A stretch of DNA of 64,000 bases from Polyangiaceae bacterium (GCA_020633205.1 JACKEB010000010.1:1426001-1490000); one strand, 5' to 3'. Positions 24,678 through 33,282 are shown, numbered from the stretch's first letter. The notes: a model not told the origin generated them from the letters alone. Made by a program: numbers and translations.

Positions 24678-25067
24678 CTAGAGCCCCATGTCGAAGAGCC
24701 GCAAATCGCGCAGCTCCAGCTCGTACCAGCCGCGCAACGGCTGCCCCGCGGTCTTGTCATACTCGAGGGTCAGCGAGCCGTCCCCCAGCTTGAGATCAAC
24801 GATCTCATTCTCGGGACTGACATTGATCAGCTCAGCTCTCACCAGATACCGTCCGTTGACTTCGAGCAGTCGAGGCGCTTCAACGGCCGCTCGCTTCGCG
24901 TCTGCGCGTAGCGGGACGACCGTCTCGGCATCCAGCTCGACGTAGCTCTCGTCGCCAGCCGCCGGCGCAGGTCCGTGCCACTCAGCCGAAGCACGTCCGC
25001 AGCAACAGCTGAACTCCACGATCGTGGGCTGGGTCGTCTGGCTGACGGAAAGGATGGTTACCTTCAC
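24678..25067 (-). CDS. Uncharacterised small protein
   Basis: 129 residues; begins MKVTILSVSQTTQPTIVEFSCCCGRASAEW with a CCC cluster, then appears mostly beta-stranded (YLVRAELINVSPENEIVDLKLGDGSLTLEYD) and ends in ELELRDLRLFDMGL. No family recognised. Its start overlaps the stop of the DUF2247-like gene by four bases, so it is translationally coupled within the seven-gene unit. Confidence 0.6.
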   Translation of the reverse strand: MKVTILSVSQTTQPTIVEFSCCCGRASAEWHGPAPAAGDESYVELDAETVVPLRADAKRAAVEAPRLLEVNGRYLVRAELINVSPENEIVDLKLGDGSLTLEYDKTAGQPLRGWYELELRDLRLFDMGL

Positions 25068-25576
25068 GGCTCTAGCACTCCCGTCAATCTCCGTTCTTCT
25101 TCCTCGAGGAATCGAAGCCAGCGTGCGTATAGGTGCCGCGTGTTGCCCTCTCCGCCGAGATCGGGCGAGTCCGACGGCATATACCGAACGAAGCTCGAGA
25201 TCGCAGCGGGGTAGTCAAAGTCTGCGTACACTTCGTCCACGACTTGGAGCGGATCGGCGAAGCGGGTTTGATTGTCGTAGACCCAGCGCAGCACCAGGTA
25301 GAGCCAAGGTTCGTCGACGGCGCCTGCCTCGGCCTGATCTCTAGCGAGACGGGTCACTAGCTGCTCCACCAGCGGATCGTCTATCGCACACCCCGCGAGC
25401 TCGACAACCTCGGCGGAAGCCGGCTCGCCCTGTGCCAGCAGTCGAGTCGCAGCCTGAATCGCCACGACGCGACCGATCAGTCCCTTTTGGAGTCCCCACG
25501 CGAGGCTCTGCCACGTCCACGGCACGCTCAGAACGAGTTCAGCGGGCAAGTCGAAACTGTGCTGCGTTGGGCTCAT
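25064..25576 (-). CDS. DUF2247-like protein, possible immunity protein
   Basis: 170 residues from ATG 25576. The N-terminus (VPWTWQSLAWGLQKGLIGRVVAIQAATRLL) and the block LYLVLRWVYDNQTRF-DPLQVVDEVYADFDYPAAISSFVRYMP agree with my knowledge of DUF2247, a small helical family frequently found beside toxin or immunity genes. The longer reading begins ten residues earlier inside the upstream gene; the ATG overlapping its stop (ATGA) is preferred. Role in toxin neutralisation is inferred only. Confidence 0.65.
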   Translation of the reverse strand: MSPTQHSFDLPAELVLSVPWTWQSLAWGLQKGLIGRVVAIQAATRLLAQGEPASAEVVELAGCAIDDPLVEQLVTRLARDQAEAGAVDEPWLYLVLRWVYDNQTRFADPLQVVDEVYADFDYPAAISSFVRYMPSDSPDLGGEGNTRHLYARWLRFLEEEERRLTGVLEP

Positions 25577-25980
25577 CGCCAACGCTCCAACTGGCCTCTC
25601 AGCCACTCATCGTAACCCGGACCATTGCCTTCGAGCTTCAAGACTTCAGGCGCCTCCTCGAGGAACCAGCGCTCGGGAGCTCGAGTCAGGTGTTCAGCCG
25701 AGCACGCGGGGCCGCCTTGAGCGAGCGCACCGAACATCTCCCGCAGCGGCGTCGCGATCACCGAACGCGAAGATGCCCGAGACGACCTCTCCAGCAACCC
25801 GAATCGGGAGACTACGAAGCGCGTTCGCGACGTGAGACTCCTTCGAGAGGGCGAGTAACGAATGAAGAGCGGAGGCTGGTCGTACTCCTCGAGTGCGCTC
25901 AGCCATGCGTGATCGTCGAGCCCGCTGGTAACCAGCAATCGCTCGAGCTCGGCTTCGATGGCTGGGTTCAGCAAACTCAC
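25573..25980 (-). CDS. Uncharacterised small protein
   Basis: 135 residues, soluble. Begins MSLLNPAIEAELERLLVTSGLDDHAWLSALEEY and contains PPLFIRYSPSRRSLTSRTRFVVSRFGLLERS, a Ser/Arg-rich central part. No recognised domain. Four-base overlaps join it to both neighbours, which argues that all are made together. Confidence 0.6.
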   Translation of the reverse strand: MSLLNPAIEAELERLLVTSGLDDHAWLSALEEYDQPPLFIRYSPSRRSLTSRTRFVVSRFGLLERSSRASSRSVIATPLREMFGALAQGGPACSAEHLTRAPERWFLEEAPEVLKLEGNGPGYDEWLRGQLERWR

Positions 25981-26753
25981 GATTCGTATCCCTGAGGTAT
26001 CACGTCGATCTCACGCAAGAACGGCAGCTGCTCCTCGGTAGCTTCGGGCGAGACCACGGCCCAGCGGTTGAATAGCAACACGACTCGCTCGCCGCGATCC
26101 ATGATGGCGCGCGGTCCTTTCACTCCGTAGTCCCCCAGAAAGGTCGTCCACAGGTCGTCGAAGTCGGGCCGCCAATCCATCTTGAGTCGGCGCTTCGCGT
26201 AGTTGCTACTGCCAACGCGCCATGTATGGCCGAACAATCCCCGACGGATCTTCAAGAACAGCGCCTCGGCGATGTAGAAATCCTGACGGACCACCGCGGC
26301 GCGAAATCGTCGGCGCAGCACCAGCTGGGCGTCGCTTGGGTCCTTGGCCACGAGATGAGCTTGCAGGTCTGGCCCCTCGAACCTGAAGCCGCGCGGAAAC
26401 TCCTGGAGCAGTCCATCCCGCAACTCGTATGCGCCTTCCGCAAACATCGTCTCCGCACCCGACACGCCAAAGTGAATCGTCGACAAGAAGCCGCGACAAG
26501 TCGCATCCAGGTCGATGAATCCGTCTTGTTGCACCACCTGGGTGAATTCCTCCACGGACACGTCGATCGCCTCGATGCCTTCAAGCTGACGATCCCAGCG
26601 CTCCACACCGGGTCCCTCCCCCCAAGCAACCCGGACCTGAAGCTTGCTGGTTCCGCCGCTGAGGCTGAGCACGCGACCGACCAAGCGCGCGAGCGGGATC
26701 TCACGTGCCGTCTCGGCGCGAATGCTGCGATGCAGCCCCTTCACTCGAACCAC
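25977..26753 (-). CDS. Uncharacterised protein sharing a domain with the adjacent upstream gene
   Basis: 258 residues, no signal or membrane helix. The C-terminal half (about 150-245) contains RFRAAVVRQDFYIAEALF, TWRVGSS and LKMDWRPDFDDLW. The same pattern, spaced alike, appears near the N-terminus of the product of 26741-27547 (FRDAVAAQDFARAAAAF, FWRSMTP, VDMEWRPTVGEW), so the two proteins share a homologous segment. N-terminal half: LVGRVLSLSGGTSKLQVRVAWGEG, then an acidic region. Family unknown. Overlaps the upstream gene by 13 bases and the downstream one by four. Confidence 0.6.
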   Translation of the reverse strand: MVRVKGLHRSIRAETAREIPLARLVGRVLSLSGGTSKLQVRVAWGEGPGVERWDRQLEGIEAIDVSVEEFTQVVQQDGFIDLDATCRGFLSTIHFGVSGAETMFAEGAYELRDGLLQEFPRGFRFEGPDLQAHLVAKDPSDAQLVLRRRFRAAVVRQDFYIAEALFLKIRRGLFGHTWRVGSSNYAKRRLKMDWRPDFDDLWTTFLGDYGVKGPRAIMDRGERVVLLFNRWAVVSPEATEEQLPFLREIDVIPQGYES

Positions 26754-27547
26754 GACCTATTCGAGATCAGCTCGGAACAGCGCGCTTTGAACTCGGGGAA
26801 GTGTGCGCCTACCCGGCCCAACTTCCGAACCATTTCCCTACGGGAACCAAACGGGTAGAACCCATTGCTAAGGGCCAGCTCGATGTGGAGCGCGTCGCTA
26901 GCCTCACTCAGCCAGCGCTCAAGCGTTATCCGTTGCTCGGATCCGTTCGTGTTGCCGCTCCACACCGCAACGCCGAGAAGCCACTTCGCCTGCTCGAGCC
27001 TCAACACGTTGAAGCTAACTCCGCTGGCAATCAGCTCGCAGATGTCCTCGCTGTGGATCAGCTTGAAGAGGTCCTCCAGCACCGAGGAAGCACCGTCCAG
27101 GTCGAAATCCTCGCGCTCATCTGGAGCTTCGAACGCCGCCAGATGCTCGAGGCAGCGGTCAATCTCCTCCAGCAAGCTGGCGCGCTCGAGGCCAGGTCGA
27201 GAGCCGCAGCGGTTCGACACCTCCTGCTGTTCCGCCAGCCAATTGAGCAACTCGACGCTCGCCGCATTCGTCGCGACAGATGCGCGATCGAATGCAAGCC
27301 ACGCGTCTGCACCCGCGAGCCGCACCTTGCGTGCGCCGCGCCACGTGTGCCCCGCATGGGTCTCGGCAAACCACTCGCCCACCGTCGGGCGCCACTCCAT
27401 ATCCACGCGCAGCCCACCAGGTGTCATGGATCGCCAAAACGTCGTCCCGCTCAGCGCGCCGAACGCTGCTGCGGCCCGCGCGAAGTCCTGCGCGGCGACC
27501 GCATCGCGAAACGCTGCTCGCTCGAGCGCAGGTGTATTCCCTGTCAT
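26741..27547 (-). CDS. Uncharacterised protein, first gene of the putative immunity array
   Basis: 268 residues from ATG 27547; the longer start at 27589 adds 14 non-conserved residues. Residues about 10-85 hold the segment shared with the next gene (see its entry). The remainder is helical and acidic (LLEEIDRCLEHLAAFEAPDEREDFDLDG) and ends ELALSNGFYPFGSRREMVRKLGRVGAHFPEF. Promoter expected in 27548-27695, divergent from the PP2C gene. No family recognised; role inferred only from context. Confidence 0.6.
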   Translation of the reverse strand: MTGNTPALERAAFRDAVAAQDFARAAAAFGALSGTTFWRSMTPGGLRVDMEWRPTVGEWFAETHAGHTWRGARKVRLAGADAWLAFDRASVATNAASVELLNWLAEQQEVSNRCGSRPGLERASLLEEIDRCLEHLAAFEAPDEREDFDLDGASSVLEDLFKLIHSEDICELIASGVSFNVLRLEQAKWLLGVAVWSGNTNGSEQRITLERWLSEASDALHIELALSNGFYPFGSRREMVRKLGRVGAHFPEFKARCSELISNRSWFE

Positions 27548-27695
27548 TGTCTCATCACCCTTCGCCGGGGCGGGCGGAGCATAGCTCACCCCGCCATTTC
27601 GTCACGTTCTCAATGTTCACTGGGTCAAGACCGCACGGAATTGAGCACGGACTGGATCACCGGGAATTCGCGTCCGGCGCGCACGTTGCTCCTGC

Positions 27696-28343
27696 GTGAC
27701 CTTCGAATATGCCATCCAGCGCGATTCGTTCCGCTCTACGGAGCGCTCGGAGGATCGTGTGTTCGCCAAGCGAGTGGGCGATGGACTGGTGGTCGCCGTG
27801 GCAGACGGCGCTGGAGGCACGCCGGGGAGAGCGGCAGCAGCGGAACACGCGATCACGAGCCTCGAGCGAGCGCTCGCGGAACCACACTTCGATCCATTTC
27901 AACTGCGCGGCTGGGTGGCGTTCATGCGCAGCTTGGATCAGGAGCTCGACGGACGCAGGTTGGGGGGAGAGACCACCTTGGTAGTCGTTGCGATCAACCC
28001 AAGCGGTGCGTGCTTCGGAGCCAGCGCAGGGGACTCTTCGGCGGCCATTTTAGACCACGGCGACCTGTTGCACCTGGCGGGTCCAACGCGCCACGCGTAT
28101 CGCGCGCGGATCGGCAGCGGCCGCGCTCACCCAGCGGGCTTTGGGCTCGCCCATCTGGGTGGGCCGCTCATCGTCGCTAGCGATGGCTTGTTCCACTACG
28201 CGGCGTCCCAGGCGATCGCCGCGGCCATCGAATCTTTCCCTGAGGATATCGATCGGGCGATTCGCGGCGTGCTGGACACTGCGCGGTTGCCTTCAGGAGA
28301 ACTACAGGACGACGTGGCCGTCGTCCTGGTGCGCCCCCACTGA
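27696..28343 (+). CDS. PP2C-type protein serine/threonine phosphatase
   Basis: 215 residues from GTG 27696. PP2C motifs in order: RSEDRVF, VVAVADGAGGTPGRAAAAEHA (metal-binding Asp-Gly), GETTLVVVAI, GASAGDSSAAIL, LIVASDGLFHYA and DDVAVVLV with the final metal-binding Asp pair. It is shorter than the usual 240-250 residues and lacks any regulatory or membrane domain. Such minimal phosphatases oppose Ser/Thr kinases or regulate anti-sigma switches. No kinase is adjacent. Divergent from the seven-gene array. Confidence 0.88.
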   Translation: MTFEYAIQRDSFRSTERSEDRVFAKRVGDGLVVAVADGAGGTPGRAAAAEHAITSLERALAEPHFDPFQLRGWVAFMRSLDQELDGRRLGGETTLVVVAINPSGACFGASAGDSSAAILDHGDLLHLAGPTRHAYRARIGSGRAHPAGFGLAHLGGPLIVASDGLFHYAASQAIAAAIESFPEDIDRAIRGVLDTARLPSGELQDDVAVVLVRPH

Positions 28344-28347
28344 GGCT

Positions 28348-28902
28348 CTACATGCCAATGTCCCAGTAAGCCAGGCCGTAGAACTCCAGCGTCGGTCCGA
28401 AGGCAAAGCGCCCGATCGTCTCTTGATCGCCTTCGGTCTCTTCGAGCAGCGCGGCTTCCATCAACGCGCCCACGGTCAGGTACTGATGCATGTACGACGA
28501 GTCGCTGCGCGTCAGGGTGTAGAGCGGCGCGAGCTGCGCGGCGCCACCGAGCAGGTTGGTCTGTTCGGAGCATGCGTAGCCGCCGCCCAGCACGTTCGTC
28601 TTGAAGCCTAGCTCCCCCGGATTGTCACCGAGGTTGGCGACGCCGAGCCCACCACTGAAGGGCATGCACAGGTGATCGCCTGGACGCAAACCGACGGATG
28701 CGGGGATCATCAGGACACCGGTGCGCCGCGGATACTCCATCTGCTTGGACCACGCGTTGGTGATCCCAGCGCCCGCCGTCACCCGCGCCTCGAAGCCAGC
28801 CTCACCGTTGTCATCCACAGTAGGCAGCGCGCTGACACCGATCATGTAGCTGCAGCCAGACAAGCCACTCACCAGCGCCATCACCAGCCAGGCTTTCCAC
28901 AT
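28348..28902 (-). CDS. Lipoprotein of unknown function
   Basis: 184 residues. Signal sequence with lipobox LSGC at residues 14-17. The mature part has two Cys (CMPF and YACSEQ) and Gly-rich beta-like stretches such as GLGVANLGDNPGELGFKTNVLGGGYA, suggesting a small beta-sandwich or a barrel-like periplasmic protein. No family recognised. Its stop lies four bases from that of the convergent phosphatase gene. Confidence 0.65.
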   Translation of the reverse strand: MWKAWLVMALVSGLSGCSYMIGVSALPTVDDNGEAGFEARVTAGAGITNAWSKQMEYPRRTGVLMIPASVGLRPGDHLCMPFSGGLGVANLGDNPGELGFKTNVLGGGYACSEQTNLLGGAAQLAPLYTLTRSDSSYMHQYLTVGALMEAALLEETEGDQETIGRFAFGPTLEFYGLAYWDIGM

Positions 28903-29009
28903 GCGATCTAGAGTAACGGCACTCGCGCCGGGTCCCCGCGTGTAGAAATCTGTGCACCGCGCCCGGCGTTGCGCAACTCCGTATGCGCCGCTAGGTGCGC
29001 GTAACTCCG

Positions 29010-29888
29010 TCAGAATTGAGTGCTAACGATTCCGCAGATATACCCCTCTTTGACCGTGACCACGGTTTGAGTCCCCACAGGCGGCCCCATGCGATCACTG
29101 AAGATGGCGGTAGCTGGTGAGCCCTCGCCGTCTACCTGGAGCGCCGTGTTTTCCTGGGTCTTGTCGAAGGACACCGTCATCTTGAACGGATACACGCCAT
29201 CAGCGCCGGCCCAGTTCTTCTCGGCCAGCGTCATGTAGTTTGGATCCCTTAGTACCGCGCGGATTCGGCCCCCGTCGCTCGCCATGACCGAGTAGTTCAG
29301 GCTCGCGCGATAGCCATCGTTTTCGTACTGGAGGTCTTCGCCAAACCCATAAGCGGTCACGTCGCTAGTGGTACCTCCAACCGTGATGCCACCCTCGATC
29401 TGGAGCGTGGTCGTCGAGGCGGTAGCTGGTTCGTCGAGCACGATCTCACACCCGTTGGTGTCTGCAGTCAGGCACCCCTTGGCGTCGGTAGCGCAGTTCG
29501 TGGTGTGCGGCGGGAAGCCAGCGCTCGTTGCGCCGGTGCCACCGCTCCCGCTCGTGGCACCAGTGCCCCCCGCGCCTTCGCCACCAGCGCCTCCCTTTCC
29601 GCTGGTGCCGCCGGTTCCGGACGGAACACATTGGCAGCTCGGATTCCCACAAGTCTCGCCGGCGCTGCAGTCGGTGTCCCGCGAGCACGTAGCGCCGTTG
29701 ACTCCCACCTCGCAGAAGCAAGTTCCAACGTTTGTGTCGCAAACCTGTGCACCGGGACACTTGCCGGTACAGTTCTTCTGGCCTTCGGTCCTCGTCTGAT
29801 CCTCGTCACACCCGCCAAGCAGCAGACTAGCGACTGCAGCCAGGGAGAGAGCGAAGGTGCGGGCCCGAGTCCTTGTGCGCTTTTGCAT
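29010..29888 (-). CDS. Cys-rich lipoprotein with Gly/Ser linker
   Basis: 292 residues. Very basic n-region (KRTRTRART), hydrophobic core and lipobox LLGGC. Residues about 38-90 carry a dozen Cys in EGF- or disulfide-knot-like spacing (CTGKCPGAQVCDTNVGTCFC, CSRDTDCSAGETCG). A Gly/Ala/Thr linker follows, then a beta-rich domain with two further Cys. This layout is common in myxobacterial surface lipoproteins of unknown role. A strong hairpin separates it from the regulator gene upstream. Confidence 0.7.
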   Translation of the reverse strand: MQKRTRTRARTFALSLAAVASLLLGGCDEDQTRTEGQKNCTGKCPGAQVCDTNVGTCFCEVGVNGATCSRDTDCSAGETCGNPSCQCVPSGTGGTSGKGGAGGEGAGGTGATSGSGGTGATSAGFPPHTTNCATDAKGCLTADTNGCEIVLDEPATASTTTLQIEGGITVGGTTSDVTAYGFGEDLQYENDGYRASLNYSVMASDGGRIRAVLRDPNYMTLAEKNWAGADGVYPFKMTVSFDKTQENTALQVDGEGSPATAIFSDRMGPPVGTQTVVTVKEGYICGIVSTQF

Positions 29889-29911
29889 GCCTCACGGTAT
29901 CGACAATCCGT

Positions 29912-29946
29912 ACCCGACTTCATCCCCCATGATCGGGGGGTCGGGT
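29912..29946 (-). terminator. Strong hairpin directly after the regulator stop codon
   Basis: ACCCGAC (29912-29918) pairs with GTCGGGT (29940-29946), and CCCCC (29924-29928) pairs with GGGGG (29935-29939), with a five-base bulge on one side. It begins at the last base of the response-regulator stop. There is no T-run, so it may be a rho-independent terminator of a weak type or a 3' stability structure. Confidence 0.5.
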
Positions 29947-30572
29947 CAGACGAGGCCGCGACGCCTGGCTTCGATCAGCGCCTCTCGACGCCCCCGTGCG
30001 TGCAGCTTCTCGTACATGCTCTTCACGTAGCCGTGCACGGTATTTGGGCTCAATCCAAGCTGCTGGGCTATTTCCTTGTAGGAATATCCCTCGTCGATAC
30101 CCGATAATACGTCGCGTTCTCGGGGGGTGAGGGAGCACTCGGGATCTGCCGCAACCTCCTCACGGAACTCGAGCACCACAGCGCGTGCGATACGAGGACT
30201 CATCGGCGCTCCACCTTGCGCCAAACTGCCGAGGGCTTCCAGAAGCTCCCGGGGGCTGGACCCCTTGAGCAGGTAGCCAGAGGCCCCCGCTTTCAGCGCA
30301 GCAAACACCGTGTCGCGATCCTCGAACACGGTGAACGCCATGATCTCGAGGCGCGGCAGCTCGCGCTTTGCCGCACGGATCAAGTCGACGCCGGAGCCGT
30401 CGGGCAATCCCAGATCGGTCAGCAAGATGTCGCTATTCGACTCCGGTAGCGCCGCCAGCGCCTCGGCGGTGGTGCTCACGCGACCGCTGACTTGCATCGT
30501 TGGCTCGCCATCCAACAGCACCGCTACGCTCTCGAGGAGGCGGCGATCATCCTCGACGATGAACACGCGCAT
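29946..30572 (-). CDS. NarL/FixJ-type response regulator
   Basis: 208 residues. Receiver about 1-118 with ED/D at 7-9, phospho-acceptor Asp53 in ILLTDLGLPDG, Thr in MAFTVFED and Lys in YLLKGSSPREL. LuxR-type DNA-binding domain about 143-205 with LTPRERDVLSGIDEGYSYKEIAQQLGLSPNTVHGYVKSMYEKL. It sits 11 bases downstream of the sensor kinase gene on the same strand and forms a second complete two-component pair in the window. Confidence 0.93.
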   Translation of the reverse strand: MRVFIVEDDRRLLESVAVLLDGEPTMQVSGRVSTTAEALAALPESNSDILLTDLGLPDGSGVDLIRAAKRELPRLEIMAFTVFEDRDTVFAALKAGASGYLLKGSSPRELLEALGSLAQGGAPMSPRIARAVVLEFREEVAADPECSLTPRERDVLSGIDEGYSYKEIAQQLGLSPNTVHGYVKSMYEKLHARGRREALIEARRRGLV

Positions 30573-30583
30573 AGAAAAAGAGC

Positions 30584-32449
30584 CTACTCTGCGACCGCTG
30601 GTCTCGGTAGACCTGCATCGGGGGGCGCGAGGGGAAACTCCAGGCGTACGGTCGTGCCGTTCGGGTTGCCACGAGTCAACGAAAGCGCCCCACCCAGGTC
30701 TCGCGCGCGGCCCTGCATATTGCGGATCCCAAAGCCCCCGACGCCTGACGGCGCATCCTCTCCCCCAACCCCGACTCCGTCGTCAGCGACGCTGAGTTCG
30801 AATGCCGTGGAGCGAACAGTCACGGAGACGTTCACGCGCTTCGCGTTGGCGTGTTTGAAGACGTTGTTGATGGCCTCCTGATAGGTTCGAAGAACGTTTG
30901 CGCAGACTCTGCTGGTCAACGCCGGCGATGCCGGGTGCACGTCGCTTTCCAGGGTGAGATCGATGCCATGGGGCTGGAGCAGCTGATTGCCGATATGGCG
31001 CAGTTGCTTGACGAGCTGAGGCCAGCTGAGGTCGCGCTCGTCCAGGCTGTTCAGCAGGCTGCGCATCTCCGCGAGGCCCTCCTTGGAGAGCTCGGCGATG
31101 TCAGAAATCGCGCGTCGCCGCTGCTCCTGAGATTCGCTGATGGCAGCTGACTCCGCAAGGAAACGGATATTGGTCGTGATACCGCCGATGCCGTCGTGGA
31201 GATCTCGGAGCAACTCGGAGCGCTCACGGGAGTTTGCGGCGACCGTTGCGCTGAGCTCCATCAGCATCGCCTCGCGCCGTCGCTGCACGATGGTGATGAC
31301 CGCCGCGATAACGGTCAACGTCCCGACGAACGTGAAGGAGTCCCAAGCGAAATGCACGATGCCGAAGGACGCCAACACATCGTGCATGGTGAAGAACGTC
31401 GGCGCCAGGATCCCCGCACAGAAGATGCGCGCGTCTGTATCGCGTTCACGCGCCCGCTTCACCACCAGCACGAGCAACGCGATCACCTCCACGCCGATGA
31501 AGAGGCGTAGCACGACCTCCATCACGCCTTGAAAGGTGACCCACTGCAGCGCGACCGCCGAGCGATAGCCAAGCAAGTAGACGAAGGCAGTGAACGCAAC
31601 GAACACCACCGCGTGCAGCCGCCAGAGCTTGCGCAGCAAGCCGCGCCATCCGGGACCGAACAGCTCACACACGAATGCGACCATGGAGATCACGCACACA
31701 TGCGTGCCGATGCGATAGACGTCTTCCCAGAACAGCGGATGGTCGAAGAGCAGCGTGCGGAGCTTGGTGTAGTAGAGGGTGTACGACGCCGCGCCGATGG
31801 CATAGGCGCCCGCCAAGAACTGCAGGCGCCGCGCACCCACGGAAAACGCAGCGAGGACCAGCCCCGCAATGCCAACCAACAGCGCGATCCCCGCGGCAAT
31901 GAAGCGCCCGATGTCGGCGTGCAGGATGGCTTGTCGATGTGCAGCCACCGAACCCACGAACGCCCCACCCTGGACACCGATCAACCAGTGCGTGGAGCGC
32001 ACCCGAAGCATCAGCTCGTGCTCCCGTTGGTCCTCAGGCAGCGGCACGAGGCGCCAAGTCAGGCCATGCCAGATCGCGCGAGGCTCTTCCAGGTCTCCAT
32101 GGCGATCGACGAGTTTGCCGTCGATGTAGCACTCGTACTGGGTCAGCAGTGGATCCAGCATCAGCGCTGGATCCCGAACCGCCGTTGCTGGGATGCGCGC
32201 CTTCATCCAGACGCGCTTGCTTTCTTTCGAGTTCCAATACAAGCGAGCGTCACTCGCGATAGGGCGCCAATCCGCTGCATCTCCCTCAGCAAGCCAGCTG
32301 AACTTGCCAGTGGCGGCGCGAGGCGAATCACCCGAGCGATAGCTCCACCCGCTCAATTCCACGCGGGATTCCGCTGCCCCCCCGGTACTTGGCTCGCTGC
32401 ATCCAATGCAAAGGACGAACAGCGCGGCGAGCGCGAACACCAGGCGCAT
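30584..32449 (-). CDS. Membrane sensor histidine kinase, NarX/DesK-like (HisKA_3)
   Basis: 621 residues from ATG 32449. A signal with lipobox LCIGC starts the protein, followed by a periplasmic beta domain (about 25-170: jelly-roll-like with RLYWNSKESKRVWMKARIPA and ECYIDGKLVDRHG) and seven membrane helices (about 175-370), the 7TMR-DISM arrangement. The kinase core has the His in LLRDLHDGIGGITTNIR, then EAINNVFKHANA, DDGVGVGGED and GFGIRNMQGRARDLGG. A lipid-anchored N-terminus joined to a seven-helix sensor is unusual. It would sense an extracytoplasmic ligand, possibly a carbohydrate, and phosphorylate the adjacent NarL-type regulator. Confidence 0.88.
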   Translation of the reverse strand: MRLVFALAALFVLCIGCSEPSTGGAAESRVELSGWSYRSGDSPRAATGKFSWLAEGDAADWRPIASDARLYWNSKESKRVWMKARIPATAVRDPALMLDPLLTQYECYIDGKLVDRHGDLEEPRAIWHGLTWRLVPLPEDQREHELMLRVRSTHWLIGVQGGAFVGSVAAHRQAILHADIGRFIAAGIALLVGIAGLVLAAFSVGARRLQFLAGAYAIGAASYTLYYTKLRTLLFDHPLFWEDVYRIGTHVCVISMVAFVCELFGPGWRGLLRKLWRLHAVVFVAFTAFVYLLGYRSAVALQWVTFQGVMEVVLRLFIGVEVIALLVLVVKRARERDTDARIFCAGILAPTFFTMHDVLASFGIVHFAWDSFTFVGTLTVIAAVITIVQRRREAMLMELSATVAANSRERSELLRDLHDGIGGITTNIRFLAESAAISESQEQRRRAISDIAELSKEGLAEMRSLLNSLDERDLSWPQLVKQLRHIGNQLLQPHGIDLTLESDVHPASPALTSRVCANVLRTYQEAINNVFKHANAKRVNVSVTVRSTAFELSVADDGVGVGGEDAPSGVGGFGIRNMQGRARDLGGALSLTRGNPNGTTVRLEFPLAPPDAGLPRPAVAE

Positions 32450-32529
32450 TCCCACGCCGAGCGTCCGCGCGTCACAGCGTCGCCAACCTCCCCGAACCAC
32501 GTACGTGAGTATAGGGGGAAAGTCGCGCC

Positions 32530-33201
32530 CTAGGCGACCCCTAGCACCTGCGCCATCTGCGGGGTCAGCTCGTCATATTTCCGCAGATAATCGCCGTACA
32601 GCACACGCTCTTCGCCCATCGCCTTCGAAACGGACGGGCGCTGACGCAGCCTCGAGAAGTAAGCCTTGAGCGCTGGCCAGCGCCCCAGGTCGACGGGAGT
32701 TGCAGCAAACCAATTGAGCACCGTCACCAGGTAGGCATCAGCCACACTGAAGTCGCTCAACAGAAACTCACGCCCTTCCAGGTAACCAGCAAGGTAGTCG
32801 AGGCGAGACTCGGCTTTGCCGAGCGCATACGCCTTCACCTCGGGCGCTGCTTTGCGGTCGAAGAGCAGCGAGAACACGCCCTTGTGGAGCTCCGTGCTGA
32901 CGAATGACAGCCACTGCTGGAGCTCGGCTTGAGCGTCGTCCCCAGTGGGAGCAAGGTGTTTGCCACTATCCAGACGCGCCACGCGTTGCAGCACCGCCAT
33001 GTTCTCTTTGAGGAGACGCCCGTCGTCCTCTTCCAGCACAGGCACCAACCCCAGAGGATTCACCTGCAGGTAGTCCCCATCTTCCTTCAACGTGCGCTTG
33101 GCGCGCGCATCGACCTCAACGAACTCGGCTTCGACACCCGCCTCGTAGAGCGCGATGCGAGTCGCCATGGAACAAGCGAGCGGTGAGAAATACAGCTTCA
33201 T
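32530..33201 (-). CDS. Glutathione S-transferase family protein
   Basis: 223 residues. Thioredoxin-like N-terminal domain with YFSPLACSMATRIALYEAG (Cys at the catalytic position, as in bacterial beta-class GST), NPLGLVPVLEEDDG (cis-Pro, glutathione binding) and KENMAVLQRVA. The alpha-helical C-terminal domain contains FLLSDFSVADAYLVTVLNW, the conserved N-capping box and hydrophobic staple. Cytoplasmic detoxification or redox role. It is divergent from a LysR gene that may control it. Confidence 0.9.
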   Translation of the reverse strand: MKLYFSPLACSMATRIALYEAGVEAEFVEVDARAKRTLKEDGDYLQVNPLGLVPVLEEDDGRLLKENMAVLQRVARLDSGKHLAPTGDDAQAELQQWLSFVSTELHKGVFSLLFDRKAAPEVKAYALGKAESRLDYLAGYLEGREFLLSDFSVADAYLVTVLNWFAATPVDLGRWPALKAYFSRLRQRPSVSKAMGEERVLYGDYLRKYDELTPQMAQVLGVA

Positions 33202-33254
33202 GTCTCAGTCCTCCTTTGGGAGACCAATCTGGGGATCCCGGTCGCGTGCGTCCA

Positions 33255-33282
33255 ACGCATACTTTTGCTAGTTTGTATGCGT
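33255..33282. promoter_or_regulatory. 28-bp dyad between GST and lysR-type genes
   Basis: ACGCATAC (33255-33262), twelve bases, GTATGCGT (33275-33282). The right arm overlaps the first two bases of the LysR-gene GTG start. Location between divergent genes is typical for a LysR autoregulatory site, although the LysR consensus T-N11-A is only one reading of it. Confidence 0.45.

Noticed and set aside
26705..28180. 491-codon plus-strand frame
   Set aside because: It runs antisense to the unknown-gene array and out of frame through the PP2C gene; Arg/Pro-rich composition.
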